DNA from: Microbacterium sp. Root53
GTDB lineage: Bacteria; Actinomycetota; Actinomycetes; Actinomycetales; Microbacteriaceae
NCBI RefSeq assembly: GCF_001426925.1
Contig: NZ_LMFR01000012.1
Location: 1 to 64,000, forward strand
Reading direction: 5' to 3'
DNA: 64,000 nucleotides
The notes below the pieces were generated by a model. It saw nothing but the letters and a program-made list of their open reading frames with translations. It was not told where the DNA came from and did not search any database. A program made the position numbers and the translations under genes. Shown piece by piece: positions 1 to 15,403 of this stretch (the stretch's first letter is position 1; every line of letters starts with the position of its first letter).

Positions 1-69
1 CGTCTGGGCCGTTTGACGCCGATCGAGTTCGAGACCATCATGAACCAGAACCTGGCCCTCGCGGCCTAA
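1..69 (+). CDS. IS3-family transposase, C-terminal fragment (cut by window edge)
   Basis: The frame open from base 1 ends at TAA and encodes about 22 residues containing RLTPIEFE near the end. This is typical of the tail of IS3-family OrfB (DDE integrase-type) transposases. The body of the gene lies outside the window. The sequence just downstream (71-100, with CTGTCACCACTTCG) probably holds the right end of the element, but the left end is not visible so the inverted repeat cannot be paired. Identification rests on a short tail motif and is moderate. Confidence 0.6.
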   Translation, partial: RLGRLTPIEFETIMNQNLALAA

Positions 70-191
70 CCGAAACTGTCACCACTTCGTTCAGCAGACC
101 CGGCGGGCACTCGAGACCGATTGGGTCTTGGTGCGCGCCCCATTCGCATTTGGGCGGGAATTTCACCTGCCTGCGTTATAGTGTGAGCGGC

Positions 192-635
192 ATGAAACGC
201 GTCCTTATTGTCGCCCTGTGCACTTCATTCGCTCTAACCGGTTGCGCAGCAACGGCGGACGATCCCCCTCCAGAACCAACGTCAAGCCGGAGTGCTGAAC
301 CGTCTACCACCCCGACCGCAAGTGCCACGGCTCTCGGCCTGTGCGAGATCGTCGGCGAGAAACTGATGGACTACCCCGATTATGTGCTTCAGATCTCGGA
401 GGGTGGCTTTTCGGAGGATATGCACTTCGACTATTGGTACTGGGCGGAGCGGTTGAGGCGCGCTGCGCCCGCGGACGCAGAGAAGATCGTCGATGACTTC
501 ACTGACCCGATCTATCAGGTTCAGGAAGTTGTCGATGCGGGAGGCGGCGCTTTGCAGTTCAGCACCGATGCATACAAGCGTGGTTCTCTCGAGATCCTTG
601 AGTACTGCGTTGACGCCGGGTACCGGCTGGAGTAG
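192..635 (+). CDS. Putative secreted lipoprotein, function unknown
   Basis: A 147-residue protein starting MKRVLIVALC. The signal peptide ends in a lipobox (FALTGC, Cys16 of the mature choice), followed by a Pro/Ser/Thr linker with many acidic residues. The rest is an acidic domain rich in Tyr, Trp and Asp (FDYWYWAERLRR) that I do not recognise. The first in-frame ATG upstream (150) would put 14 residues ahead of the signal peptide, so 192 is preferred. GC content and codon choice are visibly lower than in the neighbours, and the gene lies right behind an insertion-sequence end, so it was probably acquired. Confidence 0.65.
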   Translation: MKRVLIVALCTSFALTGCAATADDPPPEPTSSRSAEPSTTPTASATALGLCEIVGEKLMDYPDYVLQISEGGFSEDMHFDYWYWAERLRRAAPADAEKIVDDFTDPIYQVQEVVDAGGGALQFSTDAYKRGSLEILEYCVDAGYRLE

Positions 636-639
636 CCGG

Positions 640-971
640 CCAGTCGATCAGCGTCACCGGAAGGTCCGTCTGAAGGTCAACGTGCTCATGTGCGAGGCTC
701 GCAGTCAGTCTGGGGTTCTCGCCCAGACGCTCGAGGTGTTTCGCGGGGAACGACGCGATGACCTGCGACTCGCTCACGGTGAGCACATCCCCGGTCCAGT
801 TCTCCTGCTGGTGCTCGTCCTTCGCTTCGCGGTTCACGACCCGCTACCTGCGGTCGCCATGATCTGCATGAGGAGAGACCCGCGTTCCGGGATCGTGAGC
901 TGGTTGAAGGTGAAGGACGCGAGCAGCGAACGGCCTGAGTGGAACAGGGACACTGACTCGAGACGGTTCAT
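640..971 (-). pseudogene. Remnant of an unidentified gene, split over two frames
   Basis: On the minus strand an ATG at 971 opens a 45-codon frame that stops at 834. A GTG at 837 overlaps that stop (GTGA) and opens a second frame with GC-rich third positions as far as about 640 (VIASFPAKHLERLGENPRL region). Beyond that it runs into the 3' end of the lipoprotein gene and loses coding character. The pattern fits one older gene broken by a frameshift and truncated when the lipoprotein/IS patch arrived. Two tiny coupled genes are the alternative. No family was recognised. This is also the only stretch over 300 bases without a clear intact gene. Confidence 0.35.
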
Positions 972-1027
972 GCGGACACCGTAGCGGCAGCCACCGACAT
1001 CGACCGCCCGCCCCCCCTAGACGGACC

Positions 1028-1060
1028 GTGCCCCGCCCCAGGGAATCCGGGACGGGGCAC
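1028..1060 (-). terminator. Hairpin downstream of acnA
   Basis: GTGCCCCG and CGGGGCAC arms with a further CCC/GGG extension and one mismatch lie 15 bases past the acnA stop codon. No T-run is present, as is common for actinobacterial terminators. Confidence 0.55.
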
Positions 1061-1074
1061 AGTGCCGAGGCTAG

Positions 1075-3936
<2,862 letters not shown>

Positions 3937-4055
3937 GGGCTGTCTCCTCCTGGGTCGACCGCGCTTGCGCTCCTTATCCTGCCCGCATCCGGGGCACCAG
4001 GCCAGCAAGGCGGGCCTAACCCGGACGGGGCCGCGGGCGGACCCGCGAGGAGCGC

Positions 4056-4083
4056 AGATTTATCTTGACATCAAGATAAATCT
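4056..4083. promoter_or_regulatory. 28-bp palindromic operator upstream of acnA
   Basis: Two perfect 13-bp arms (AGATTTATCTTGA and its complement) flank a central CA. It is strikingly AT-rich for this genome. On the acnA strand the right arm supplies a possible -10 (GATAAAT), so a dimeric regulator bound here could control acnA. It lies just past the stop codon of the DUF3159 gene. The regulator is unknown; MarR- or TetR-type proteins commonly use such sites. Confidence 0.7.
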
Positions 4084-4084
4084 A

Positions 4085-4813
4085 TCACGCGCGCGGCGCG
4101 GGATAGAGAGCCCGCACGGCGAGCCACGTCACCGCGACGAGCGGCGCGAACAGCGGCAGCCCCATCAGGAGCTTGAGCGTCCCGAGGAGCGTGGTCTCGT
4201 TCGCCAGGTACAGCGGCAGCTGCACCCCCAGCCGGGCGAAGAACAGCGCGGCCCAGGCGAGCGCGAGCCAGAAGAAGACGCGGCGCTTGCGCGCATCCCG
4301 GCGCCACGACGTGCCCTCGTTCATGAGGAAGCCCGCCGCGAGCCCGATCAGCGACCAGCCGACGAGCGCCGAGACGAGGAACGCGGTGCCGTAGACCCCG
4401 TTCGTGACGAGGCCGATCACGAAGTTGTCGCGCCCCTGCCCGGTGAACAGCGCGAGCGCGGCCGCGGCGCCGGCCGCGATCAGACCGCCCAGCGCCGCGG
4501 CCGGCGGCGACTTCTGCGCGAGGCGGACGAGAGTGAAGACCGCGGCCATTCCGACCGACAGCCCCAGGGAGAGGATGAGCGGCTCGGGCGCGAGCGTGTA
4601 GACGACGACGAAGACGAGGCTCGGCAGGACGGACTCGAGCACGCCCCGGATGCCGCCCATCGCCTTCCACACGACGCCCCCGGTCGTCGACTCCGCGGCG
4701 GGGTCGATCCCGGCACGGCGCGCGGCGCCGCCGATCGCCGCGCCCACGAGATCGGACGCGCGCGGCTCGTCGGCCGGCCGGTCGTCGTCGGGACCGGGTG
4801 ACTGGGTGGTCAT
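4085..4813 (-). CDS. DUF3159 family membrane protein
   Basis: A 242-residue integral membrane protein with a hydrophilic N-terminus (about 40 residues) and roughly six hydrophobic segments, e.g. SLVFVVVYTLAPEPLILSLG and FLVSALVGWSLIGLAAGFLMNEG. The layout and GIRGVLESVLPSLVF motif match the actinobacterial DUF3159 family, whose function is not established. It is the last gene of a dut-DUF3710-DUF3159 run, 9 bp behind DUF3710. Its stop codon abuts the palindrome that probably serves acnA. Confidence 0.85.
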   Translation of the reverse strand: MTTQSPGPDDDRPADEPRASDLVGAAIGGAARRAGIDPAAESTTGGVVWKAMGGIRGVLESVLPSLVFVVVYTLAPEPLILSLGLSVGMAAVFTLVRLAQKSPPAAALGGLIAAGAAAALALFTGQGRDNFVIGLVTNGVYGTAFLVSALVGWSLIGLAAGFLMNEGTSWRRDARKRRVFFWLALAWAALFFARLGVQLPLYLANETTLLGTLKLLMGLPLFAPLVAVTWLAVRALYPAPRA

Positions 4814-4822
4814 GCGGCCGCG

Positions 4823-5410
4823 TCAGGCCGACGCGGGAGTCGACGGCATCGTGAGCGGGATCAGGTCGCGCGGGGGCATGGGCGCCGTGCCGCGGACGAC
4901 CACGATCGAGCGGAACAGGTCCTCGACCTGCTCGGCGGCGGCCGGGTCGCTGGTCGCGGCCCCGCCGATCACGCCGCGGAGGAACCAGCGCGGGCCGTCG
5001 ACGCCGACGAACCGCGCCAGGCGCATCTGCGGATCCTCGCCGGCCACGACCGGCACCTCGGCCAGCAGCTCGGCGCCCAGGGGACCCTCGCGCTCCTCGA
5101 CCCGGCCGCCCTGCTGGCGGACCTGGTCGCGGATCTGCGCACGCGTCTCGTCCCACAGGCCCGACGTGCGCGGCGCGGCGAACGGCTGCACCTGCAGCGT
5201 GGAGTCGGCGTAGTCGAGGCCCACGGCGACGATCCGCTTGCTCTGCTCCTCGACCTCGAGGCGCAGGTTGAGGCCCTCGCGCGGCAGCACCTTGATGCCG
5301 CCCAGGTCGATGTAGGGGCGGACCGGGTTGGCCTCGTTCTCGTCCAGCGGGCCCGCGGTCGCGCGGTCCGCCGGCGCCGCCTTGCGGCTGATCTCGAGCT
5401 CGTCGCTCAT
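4823..5410 (-). CDS. DUF3710 family protein
   Basis: Encodes 195 residues, soluble, starting MSDELEISRK. The block PYIDLGGIKVLPREGLNLRLEVEE and the central GLWDETRAQI segment are typical of DUF3710, an actinobacterial family that lies beside dut and has no assigned reaction. The ATG overlaps the dut stop codon by 4 nt (ATGA), so translation is probably coupled to dut. DUF3159 follows after 9 bp. Confidence 0.85.
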   Translation of the reverse strand: MSDELEISRKAAPADRATAGPLDENEANPVRPYIDLGGIKVLPREGLNLRLEVEEQSKRIVAVGLDYADSTLQVQPFAAPRTSGLWDETRAQIRDQVRQQGGRVEEREGPLGAELLAEVPVVAGEDPQMRLARFVGVDGPRWFLRGVIGGAATSDPAAAEQVEDLFRSIVVVRGTAPMPPRDLIPLTMPSTPASA

Positions 5411-5859
5411 CGGTTCCCTCCCTGGGACTGGTAGCCGGTCGAGCCGAAGCCGCCGTGGCCGCGCGTGCTGTCGGGCAGCTCCTCGACCGGCAGGAAGCGG
5501 GCCCTCGGCACCGGCATCACGATGAGCTGGGCGATGCGATCGCCGATCTCGATGTCGTAGGCCTCGGTCCGGTCGGTGTTGAGCAGCGCGACCTTGATCT
5601 CCCCGCGGTAGCCCGCGTCGATCGTGCCGGGCGCGTTGACGATCGTGATGCCGTGCTTGGCCGCGAGGCCGCTGCGCGGGACCACGAACGCCGCGTACCC
5701 CTCCGGCAGCGCGATGCGCACGCCCGTGCCGACCAGGGCGCGCTCCCCCGGCTCCAGCCGGACGGCCTCGGACGCCACCAGATCGGCGCCCGCGTCTCCG
5801 GGGTGGGCGTACAGCGGCGGCACCGATGCGATGATGGGGACGTCCACGGTTTCGGTCAC
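5407..5859 (-). CDS. dut: dUTP diphosphatase
   Basis: A 150-residue trimeric-type dUTPase that hydrolyses dUTP to dUMP and PPi, keeping uracil out of DNA. Conserved motifs are in order: AGADL (1), PRSGLAAKHGI (2), NAPGTIDAGYRGEI (3), RIAQLIV (4) and GGFGSTGY (5). The GTG start at 5859 is 6 nt downstream of TACCCT (5866-5871 on this strand), which suggests a leaderless transcript. The divergent DUF3093 gene starts only 12 bp away. First gene of the dut-DUF3710-DUF3159 operon. Confidence 0.96.
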   Translation of the reverse strand: MTETVDVPIIASVPPLYAHPGDAGADLVASEAVRLEPGERALVGTGVRIALPEGYAAFVVPRSGLAAKHGITIVNAPGTIDAGYRGEIKVALLNTDRTEAYDIEIGDRIAQLIVMPVPRARFLPVEELPDSTRGHGGFGSTGYQSQGGNR

Positions 5860-5865
5860 TCCACG

Positions 5866-5871
5866 AGGGTA
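5866..5871 (-). promoter_or_regulatory. -10 box for leaderless dut
   Basis: TACCCT is followed by six bases and the dut GTG, the spacing expected when transcription begins at or next to the start codon. Confidence 0.5.
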
Positions 5872-6375
5872 ATGCAGAACACACAACGGCCCGTCAGGGA
5901 GCCCGCCTCGACCGCTCCCCTCTATCGGGAGCGCCTCTCGCCCTCGCTGTGGATCCTCGGATCCGCGGCCGTCGTCGCTCCGATGGCGAGCCTCGTGTTC
6001 GTCCAGATCGACGCGGCGCTCTCGCTCGCGATCGGCCTCGCGGTCGGCGTGGCCGTCGTCGCCGGGCTCATCGCGCTCTCGCCCGTGATCGAGGTGCGCG
6101 ACGGCGAGCTCCGCGCGGGACGCGCCCACATCGACGTCTCCCTGCTGGGCGATCCCGTCACGCTGACGGATGAGGACGCGCGCACCGCGCGCGGCACGGG
6201 ACTCGACCCGCGCGGATGGCACCTGATACGCGGAGGGATCGCCGGGATCGTGGTCCTTCCGAACTCGGATCCCGACGATCCCGTGACGTCGTGGACGCTG
6301 TCGTCGCGCACGCCCGACCGCCTCGCGGCGGCCGTGCGTCACGAGCAGCTCAGGCTGCGCAGTCGCGGCAGATAG
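5872..6375 (+). CDS. DUF3093 family membrane protein
   Basis: Encodes 167 residues. After a short cytoplasmic stretch come two adjacent hydrophobic segments (LWILGSAAVVAPMASLVF, LAIGLAVGVAVVAGLIAL), then a soluble domain with VIEVRDGELRAGRAHIDVSLLG, TGLDPRGWHLIRGG and RTPDRLAAAV, all typical of DUF3093. Function is unknown. It is transcribed divergently from dut with 12 bp between start codons, so its promoter must lie inside dut. Its 3' end overlaps the convergent DUF4193 gene by 26 bp. Confidence 0.85.
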   Translation: MQNTQRPVREPASTAPLYRERLSPSLWILGSAAVVAPMASLVFVQIDAALSLAIGLAVGVAVVAGLIALSPVIEVRDGELRAGRAHIDVSLLGDPVTLTDEDARTARGTGLDPRGWHLIRGGIAGIVVLPNSDPDDPVTSWTLSSRTPDRLAAAVRHEQLRLRSRGR

Positions 6376-6646
6376 GGCCGGCCGACTCCTCGTGGTCGAT
6401 CTGCGAGCGGTGCTTCACGAGGAAGCAGTTCATGCAGGTGAACTCGTCATCCTGCGGCGGGAGGACGACGACGTCGAGCTCCACGTTGGACAGGTCGGCG
6501 CCCGGCAGGTCGAAGCTCGACGGGTTGTCGGAGTCCTCCACATCCACCGACCCCGACAGGTTGTCGGGCACGCGCGCCTTCAGGGCCTCGATCGACTCAT
6601 TGCTGTCGTCCTCGGTCTTGCGGGGGGCGTCGTAATCGGTAGCCAT
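6350..6646 (-). CDS. DUF4193 family zinc-ribbon-like protein
   Basis: A 98-residue acidic protein starting MATDYDAPRK. The C-terminus has two CxxC pairs (FTCMNCFL and ICRDCAA) spaced by about 19 residues, a likely zinc site, which with the acidic N-terminal half matches actinobacterial DUF4193. Function is unknown. The last 26 bp overlap the tail of the convergent DUF3093 gene. Confidence 0.85.
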   Translation of the reverse strand: MATDYDAPRKTEDDSNESIEALKARVPDNLSGSVDVEDSDNPSSFDLPGADLSNVELDVVVLPPQDDEFTCMNCFLVKHRSQIDHEESAGPICRDCAA

Positions 6647-6866
6647 GTGAGTGGGTCACGCTTCTTTCATCAGCTGCGGTGCGTGCCCCGCCGAGCGGCG
6701 GGGCGGCGATAGTCTGCACGTCCTCCGCCGGTTTGGCAAATGCGCGCGGACTCCCCGACGGAACTCGCGGCACGCCCACGGTATTCCCGGCTGTTCCGGC
6801 GGGCCCGTGAAACCATGACGACGTCGTGAATGCCAGCGGCGCCAGGCAAGCCAGAGGAGCATGGGC

Positions 6867-7922
6867 ATGGATCAGCTCACCATCATCGGAACCGAGGACG
6901 GCCGTCTCGTCCTGGCCACCGAGGCCGGTCAGCGCTTCACGCTCGCGATCGACGACGTGCTGCGCTCCGAGATCCGCAAGGCGCAGCGCGACCAGTCGCC
7001 GGCCGAGTCGCGTCCCCCGCTGCCGAGCCCGCGCGAGATCCAGGCGCACATCCGCTCCGGCATGTCCGCCGAGGACGTCGCGCAGCTGCTGGGCGCGCGG
7101 GTCGAGGACATCCGCCGCTTCGAGGGCCCGGTGATCGCCGAGCGCGAGCACATCGTGGACCAGGCCCTCGCGGTGCCCGTGCTCATGGGCGTGGACCTCG
7201 AGCACGACGAGAACCCCACCTTCGGGGTCGCGATCCGGGCGAAGCTCGCCGAGCTCGGCGCGGTGAACGAGCGGTGGACGAGCTGGAAGGAGAGCTCGGG
7301 CTGGATCGTCAAGCTCGAGTTCACGGCGTCCGACGTGGACCACGATGCGCGCTGGACCTTCGAGCCGCGCCGCAGCGCGCTCTCGCCGCTGAACAGCGAC
7401 GCCACCCAGCTGTCGCGCCAGGGGCCGATGCCCGAGGGGCTCATCCCCCGGCTGCGCGCGCTGGACACCGTCGCGCCGGCCGAGCCCGCCGAGCGCGAGG
7501 ACGCGCGGTTCGACTCCGGGGCGTTCGGTCCCCGCCGCCTCCCGGAGCCCGACGCCGAGTCGGCTCCCGCCGTGCGCGAGCTCGCGACGAAGCGCGGCAC
7601 GACCTCCGCGGCGCCGAACCCCGACACCGCCGACCTGCTGGAGGCGCTGCGCCGCCGCCGCGGCCAGCGCGAGCCCGCCCCGTCGTTCGACGCCTTCGAC
7701 CCCACGCACCCCGAGAGCCCGCACCTCGAGCGGAGCGGTGAGCGCCCCGGCCCCGAGCGCGGCGGCGGCAGCCCCGTCGCGCTGTTCGAGACCCTCCCCG
7801 CCGCCGAGGAGCCGCAGGAGCCCGAGCAGCCGGCCGAGCCCGAGGAGACGCCCCGCCGCCGCGGCCGCGCCTCGATGCCTTCGTGGGACGAGATCGTCTT
7901 CGGCGCCCGCAGCGAGGATTAG
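6867..7922 (+). CDS. sepH: Septation protein SepH
   Basis: Encodes 351 residues. The N-terminal DUF3071 region contains DQLTIIGTEDGRLVLATEAG and a helix-turn-helix-like segment (PREIQAHIRSGMSAEDVAQLLG). A long Pro/Glu-rich disordered C-terminus ends in SMPSWDEIVFGAR. In Streptomyces and mycobacteria SepH binds FtsZ and stimulates its assembly at division sites. ATG 6867 is chosen over 6861 because AGAGGAG (6853-6859) is 7 nt from the former and only 1 nt from the latter. The 220-bp leader region contains an 8-bp GC hairpin (6685-6704). Confidence 0.88.
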   Translation: MDQLTIIGTEDGRLVLATEAGQRFTLAIDDVLRSEIRKAQRDQSPAESRPPLPSPREIQAHIRSGMSAEDVAQLLGARVEDIRRFEGPVIAEREHIVDQALAVPVLMGVDLEHDENPTFGVAIRAKLAELGAVNERWTSWKESSGWIVKLEFTASDVDHDARWTFEPRRSALSPLNSDATQLSRQGPMPEGLIPRLRALDTVAPAEPAEREDARFDSGAFGPRRLPEPDAESAPAVRELATKRGTTSAAPNPDTADLLEALRRRRGQREPAPSFDAFDPTHPESPHLERSGERPGPERGGGSPVALFETLPAAEEPQEPEQPAEPEETPRRRGRASMPSWDEIVFGARSED

Positions 7923-7946
7923 AGGGTCGAGCCCGCCCGCGGCCGT

Positions 7947-9071
7947 TCAGGCCGCGTAGGCGCCCAGGCGCAGGAGCGGGACGGTGACCTCCTCCGGCGA
8001 GATCGAGCCGTGCTGGCCGATCATGCCCTGCGGGCGCTTGTCCTCGAGGCGGTCGTCGTAGAAGGCCCACGCGCCGCGGGCCGCGACCAGCAGGTCCCCG
8101 ATCCGGGCACGGACCTCGTCGTCGACCGTGCCGAACAGCCCGGCCGAGATCGCCTCGTCGCGCGTCGCCACGTCCGCGCTGCGGCCCGACTCGGCGGACC
8201 AGACCGCGGCGGCCGCCGCCGCGTCCGCTCCCGGCTCGAGGTACACGTGCAGGAGGCGCGGCTCGCCGCCGAGATGGGCCACGCCGTCGAGGCGCGGGTC
8301 GCCGTCCTGCAGCAGCACATGGCGGTGGCGCGGCACGTCGATCATGCCGTGGTCGGCTGTGACGATCGCGCCGACGCCGGGCGGCACCGGCGCCGCGAAG
8401 GCGGCGTCGACCTCCTCGAGCGCGGCGATCCACTCCGCGGAGTCCACCCCGTGTCGGTGCCCCGCCTTGTCGATCTCCGGCAGGTAGCAGTAGACGAGCG
8501 CGCCGGGCTCGGCGGCCGCGAGCTCGTATGCGAGGCGCACCCGGGCGCGGACCTCGTCCGAGGCGACGTACTCCGCGCCGCGCAGGATCGCCGCCGTCAG
8601 CCCGCTGCGGGCGTATTCGGCGAGGCCCACGGTGAACGCGCGCCGCCCCTCGGCGACCGCGCGCTCGAACACCGTGGGGCGGCGCTGCCACGTCATCGGG
8701 TCCAGGCCGTCGCGCTCATAGCCGCTGAGCTGATTGATCACCCGGCCCTGCGCGGGGTCCAGGACGCGATACCCCACCAGCCCGTGCCGGCCCGGATCCG
8801 CGCCGGTCAGGATCGAGGACAGCGCGGCCGCCGTGGTCGAGGGGAACACCGACCGGGCGACGTCCTTCTTCCCGCCCGCCGCCGCCAGGCGCCGTGCGTG
8901 CCCGGCGTGCGCCCGCAGCTGCAGCGCCCCGAGGCCGTCGATCACGAACAGGACGGCCGAGCGCGCCGGAGCGAGAATCCCGGACGCGCCGGAGAGCGAC
9001 AGGAGGATCTCCGGCGCAACTCCGGTGAGGCTCCGGGCGGTGGCGGGGCCCGTCGGTACGATGGGGGGCAT
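7947..9071 (-). CDS. Nucleotide pyrophosphatase/phosphodiesterase family protein
   Basis: A 374-residue member of the alkaline-phosphatase-like type I phosphodiesterase family. Metal and nucleophile motifs are visible: VLFVIDGLG near residue 40, SVFPSTTAAALSSILTG with the Thr nucleophile, EIDKAGHRHG and TADHGMIDVP. No signal peptide is seen, so a cytoplasmic role is likely. Substrate is not predictable from motifs. It converges with sepH (24 bp apart) and diverges from the topoisomerase IV A-subunit gene. Confidence 0.85.
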   Translation of the reverse strand: MPPIVPTGPATARSLTGVAPEILLSLSGASGILAPARSAVLFVIDGLGALQLRAHAGHARRLAAAGGKKDVARSVFPSTTAAALSSILTGADPGRHGLVGYRVLDPAQGRVINQLSGYERDGLDPMTWQRRPTVFERAVAEGRRAFTVGLAEYARSGLTAAILRGAEYVASDEVRARVRLAYELAAAEPGALVYCYLPEIDKAGHRHGVDSAEWIAALEEVDAAFAAPVPPGVGAIVTADHGMIDVPRHRHVLLQDGDPRLDGVAHLGGEPRLLHVYLEPGADAAAAAAVWSAESGRSADVATRDEAISAGLFGTVDDEVRARIGDLLVAARGAWAFYDDRLEDKRPQGMIGQHGSISPEEVTVPLLRLGAYAA

Positions 9072-9176
9072 CCGGGCAAGTCTCGCACAGCGCGCGTCGC
9101 CCGCCCCTGTTGAGGGACACGGGCCGCCGGACCCGAAGTCCCCGCCTTCCGTCGAGAGAGCAGTCGAGAGAGCAGT

Positions 9177-11642
<2,466 letters not shown>

Positions 11643-11802
11643 CCCGGCAGCGGCATGGATGCGGCTCACTCGCCGGATCAGCGGCTCAGTGGTCGGACCC
11701 CTGGGACGGGTGCTGCGTCATGACTCATCGTGCGTCACACCAGCCCCACGTCTCCTACGAGTGAGCGACGGATCCGACGACTGAGCGCGATCGCGCATCC
11801 GC

Positions 11803-13881
<2,079 letters not shown>

Positions 13882-14038
13882 AATCTTCGATGCTATCCGC
13901 GCGGGCCCGGAACGCCGGGGTGACACTCCCTTCCATGGCGCCTCGGAGACACCGTCATGCCCGGCCATCGGCGCTCGCGTACGCGGTGAGCGAAACATGC
14001 CGCGACGCGGGCAGGAATGTCAGGATCCCGTGGTTGTA

Positions 14039-14057
14039 TGTGACGAATCCCGTCACA
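14039..14057. repeat. Short inverted repeat upstream of the DUF7455-like gene
   Basis: TGTGACG and CGTCACA, perfect 7-bp arms separated by 5 bp, lie about 33 bp before the start codon, in the promoter zone. Possible operator; no regulator is evident nearby. Confidence 0.4.
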
Positions 14058-14089
14058 CGTGGATGGATCGAACGAATGAGGAGGCAGAC

Positions 14090-14302
14090 ATGACGACGAC
14101 CGCACCCGAAGCCCCCGCTGTCTACCGCCTCACGGCCATGGACCGTTGCGACTCGTGCGGCGCTCAGGCGTACATCGCCGCCGAGGTCAACGGCAGCGAG
14201 CTGCTGTTCTGCGCGCACCACGGCCGCAAGTACGAGGAGAAGCTCCGCGCCGTCGCGACCTCGTGGCACGACGAGACCGCGCGTCTCGCCGAGGCGGACT
14301 GA
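14090..14302 (+). CDS. Small DUF7455-like zinc-finger protein
   Basis: A 70-residue protein starting MTTTAPEAPAVYRLTAMDRC. It carries CDSCGAQAY and LLFCAHHGRKYEEKL, a CxxC...CxHH pattern that probably binds zinc. Small proteins of this design are conserved across actinobacteria and often sit near sigma-factor genes; their function is unknown. GAGGAGG lies 5-6 nt before ATG 14090. A GC-rich terminator follows. Confidence 0.8.
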   Translation: MTTTAPEAPAVYRLTAMDRCDSCGAQAYIAAEVNGSELLFCAHHGRKYEEKLRAVATSWHDETARLAEAD

Positions 14303-14323
14303 TCCCGACAGCCCACAGGCTTC

Positions 14324-14356
14324 ACGAGCCCGTCGCCCTCAGGGCGGCGGGCTCGT
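14324..14356. terminator. Intrinsic-type hairpin, probably bidirectional
   Basis: ACGAGCCCGTCGCCCT pairs with AGGGCGGCGGGCTCGT (one G-T pair) around a single-base loop, followed by CCGTTT. It lies between the convergent ends of the small zinc-finger gene and the racemase gene. Confidence 0.75.
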
Positions 14357-14371
14357 CCGTTTCGTCGGCGG

Positions 14372-15403
14372 TCAGGGCGTGACGACCCGGGGAATGAGCG
14401 GGGAGACCCGCAGCACCGGCTCCTCGCCCACCGTGCCGATCGCCTCGGCGAGCGTGGTGGGCGACGACTCCCCCGCGCCGCCCGGGCCGAAGACCGCGAC
14501 GTCGTCGCCGGGCGCGGCGTCCGGCCAGCCCGCCACGCGGCTGGTCGTCAGCCCCACCGAGATCAGCGCGCGCGGCCCGGCGGGCGTGCCGACGTCGACC
14601 CTGCCGCCCAGGCTCGAGGGCAGGCCGTCGAGCGAGCCGACGCCGATCTCGACATCGCCGCCCCGCACCGCGGTGACCCGCGCCACCAGGGTGGCGGCCG
14701 GCGCGATGCCCGGGATCTCGGGGCCGTCGGCCGATCGGATGCCGTAGCAGAACGCGCCCAGGCGCACGAGGTCGTAGCGGAACTCGGGCCGCGCCCAGCC
14801 GGCCGCGCTCGCGGCGAGATGACGGACCTCGGGATCCAGGCCCGCGGCGCGGGCCGTGTCGACCGCGGCGTCGAACAGGGCGCGGGCGACGTCGTCCTCC
14901 TCGTCGCTCGCCTCGGCGATGTGGCTCCAGATGCCCGCCACGCGGATGCGCCCGGCCCGCTCGAGCTCGGCGGCGCGCGCCGTGAACGCGGGCCAGTCCT
15001 CGCGGCGGACGCCGTTGCGGTGCAGGCCCGTGTCGATCTTGAGGTGCACGACTGCGGTGGTCCGCGCGACGCGCGCGATCCGCTCGAGGTATCCCGCGTC
15101 GCCCACCCCGAGCTCGATGCCCGCCTCGAGCGTCGCGGCCGCCTCGTCGGCGCCCAGCGTGAGCCAGCAGAACACGCGGGCCCGGTCCCCTGCCACCGCC
15201 TTCGCGCGCAGCGCGCTGCGCGGGTCGATCGCGCCCAGCCAGCGCACCCCCTCCTCCACGGCGACGGCCGCGACCGCGTCGACGCCGTGCGCGTACGCGT
15301 CGTCCTTGACGACCATGAGCAGCTCGGCGGGAGCGATCCGGGCGCGCACGGCCGCGATGTTCGCCGCGAGGCGCGACCGGGAGATCCGCAGCTCGGCTTC
15401 CAT
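14372..15403 (-). CDS. Alanine racemase-like protein, lysine-bearing subunit
   Basis: Encodes 343 residues. The fold type III PLP barrel looks complete: Schiff-base Lys33 and Tyr37 (VVKDDAYAHG), HLKIDTGLHRNG (Arg129), SHIAEA (His161), phosphate-binding Ser199 (HLAASAAG) and Arg214 at the pyridine nitrogen (DLVRLGAF). The C-terminal beta domain is present but degenerate. Where alanine racemases have the catalytic Tyr (SYG), the GYADG loop and the MD pair, this protein reads EIGVGSL and ISVGLTTSRV. It therefore lacks the second catalytic base. The start overlaps the upstream gene's stop (TGATG). I infer it works with its neighbour as a heterodimer. Substrate could be Ala or another amino acid. 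Confidence 0.85.
   Translation of the reverse strand: MEAELRISRSRLAANIAAVRARIAPAELLMVVKDDAYAHGVDAVAAVAVEEGVRWLGAIDPRSALRAKAVAGDRARVFCWLTLGADEAAATLEAGIELGVGDAGYLERIARVARTTAVVHLKIDTGLHRNGVRREDWPAFTARAAELERAGRIRVAGIWSHIAEASDEEDDVARALFDAAVDTARAAGLDPEVRHLAASAAGWARPEFRYDLVRLGAFCYGIRSADGPEIPGIAPAATLVARVTAVRGGDVEIGVGSLDGLPSSLGGRVDVGTPAGPRALISVGLTTSRVAGWPDAAPGDDVAVFGPGGAGESSPTTLAEAIGTVGEEPVLRVSPLIPRVVTP

Noticed and set aside
6685..6704. 8-bp GC hairpin as a terminator
   Set aside because: It lies between divergent genes (DUF4193 and sepH), where no transcript should end; it may be a chance GC palindrome.
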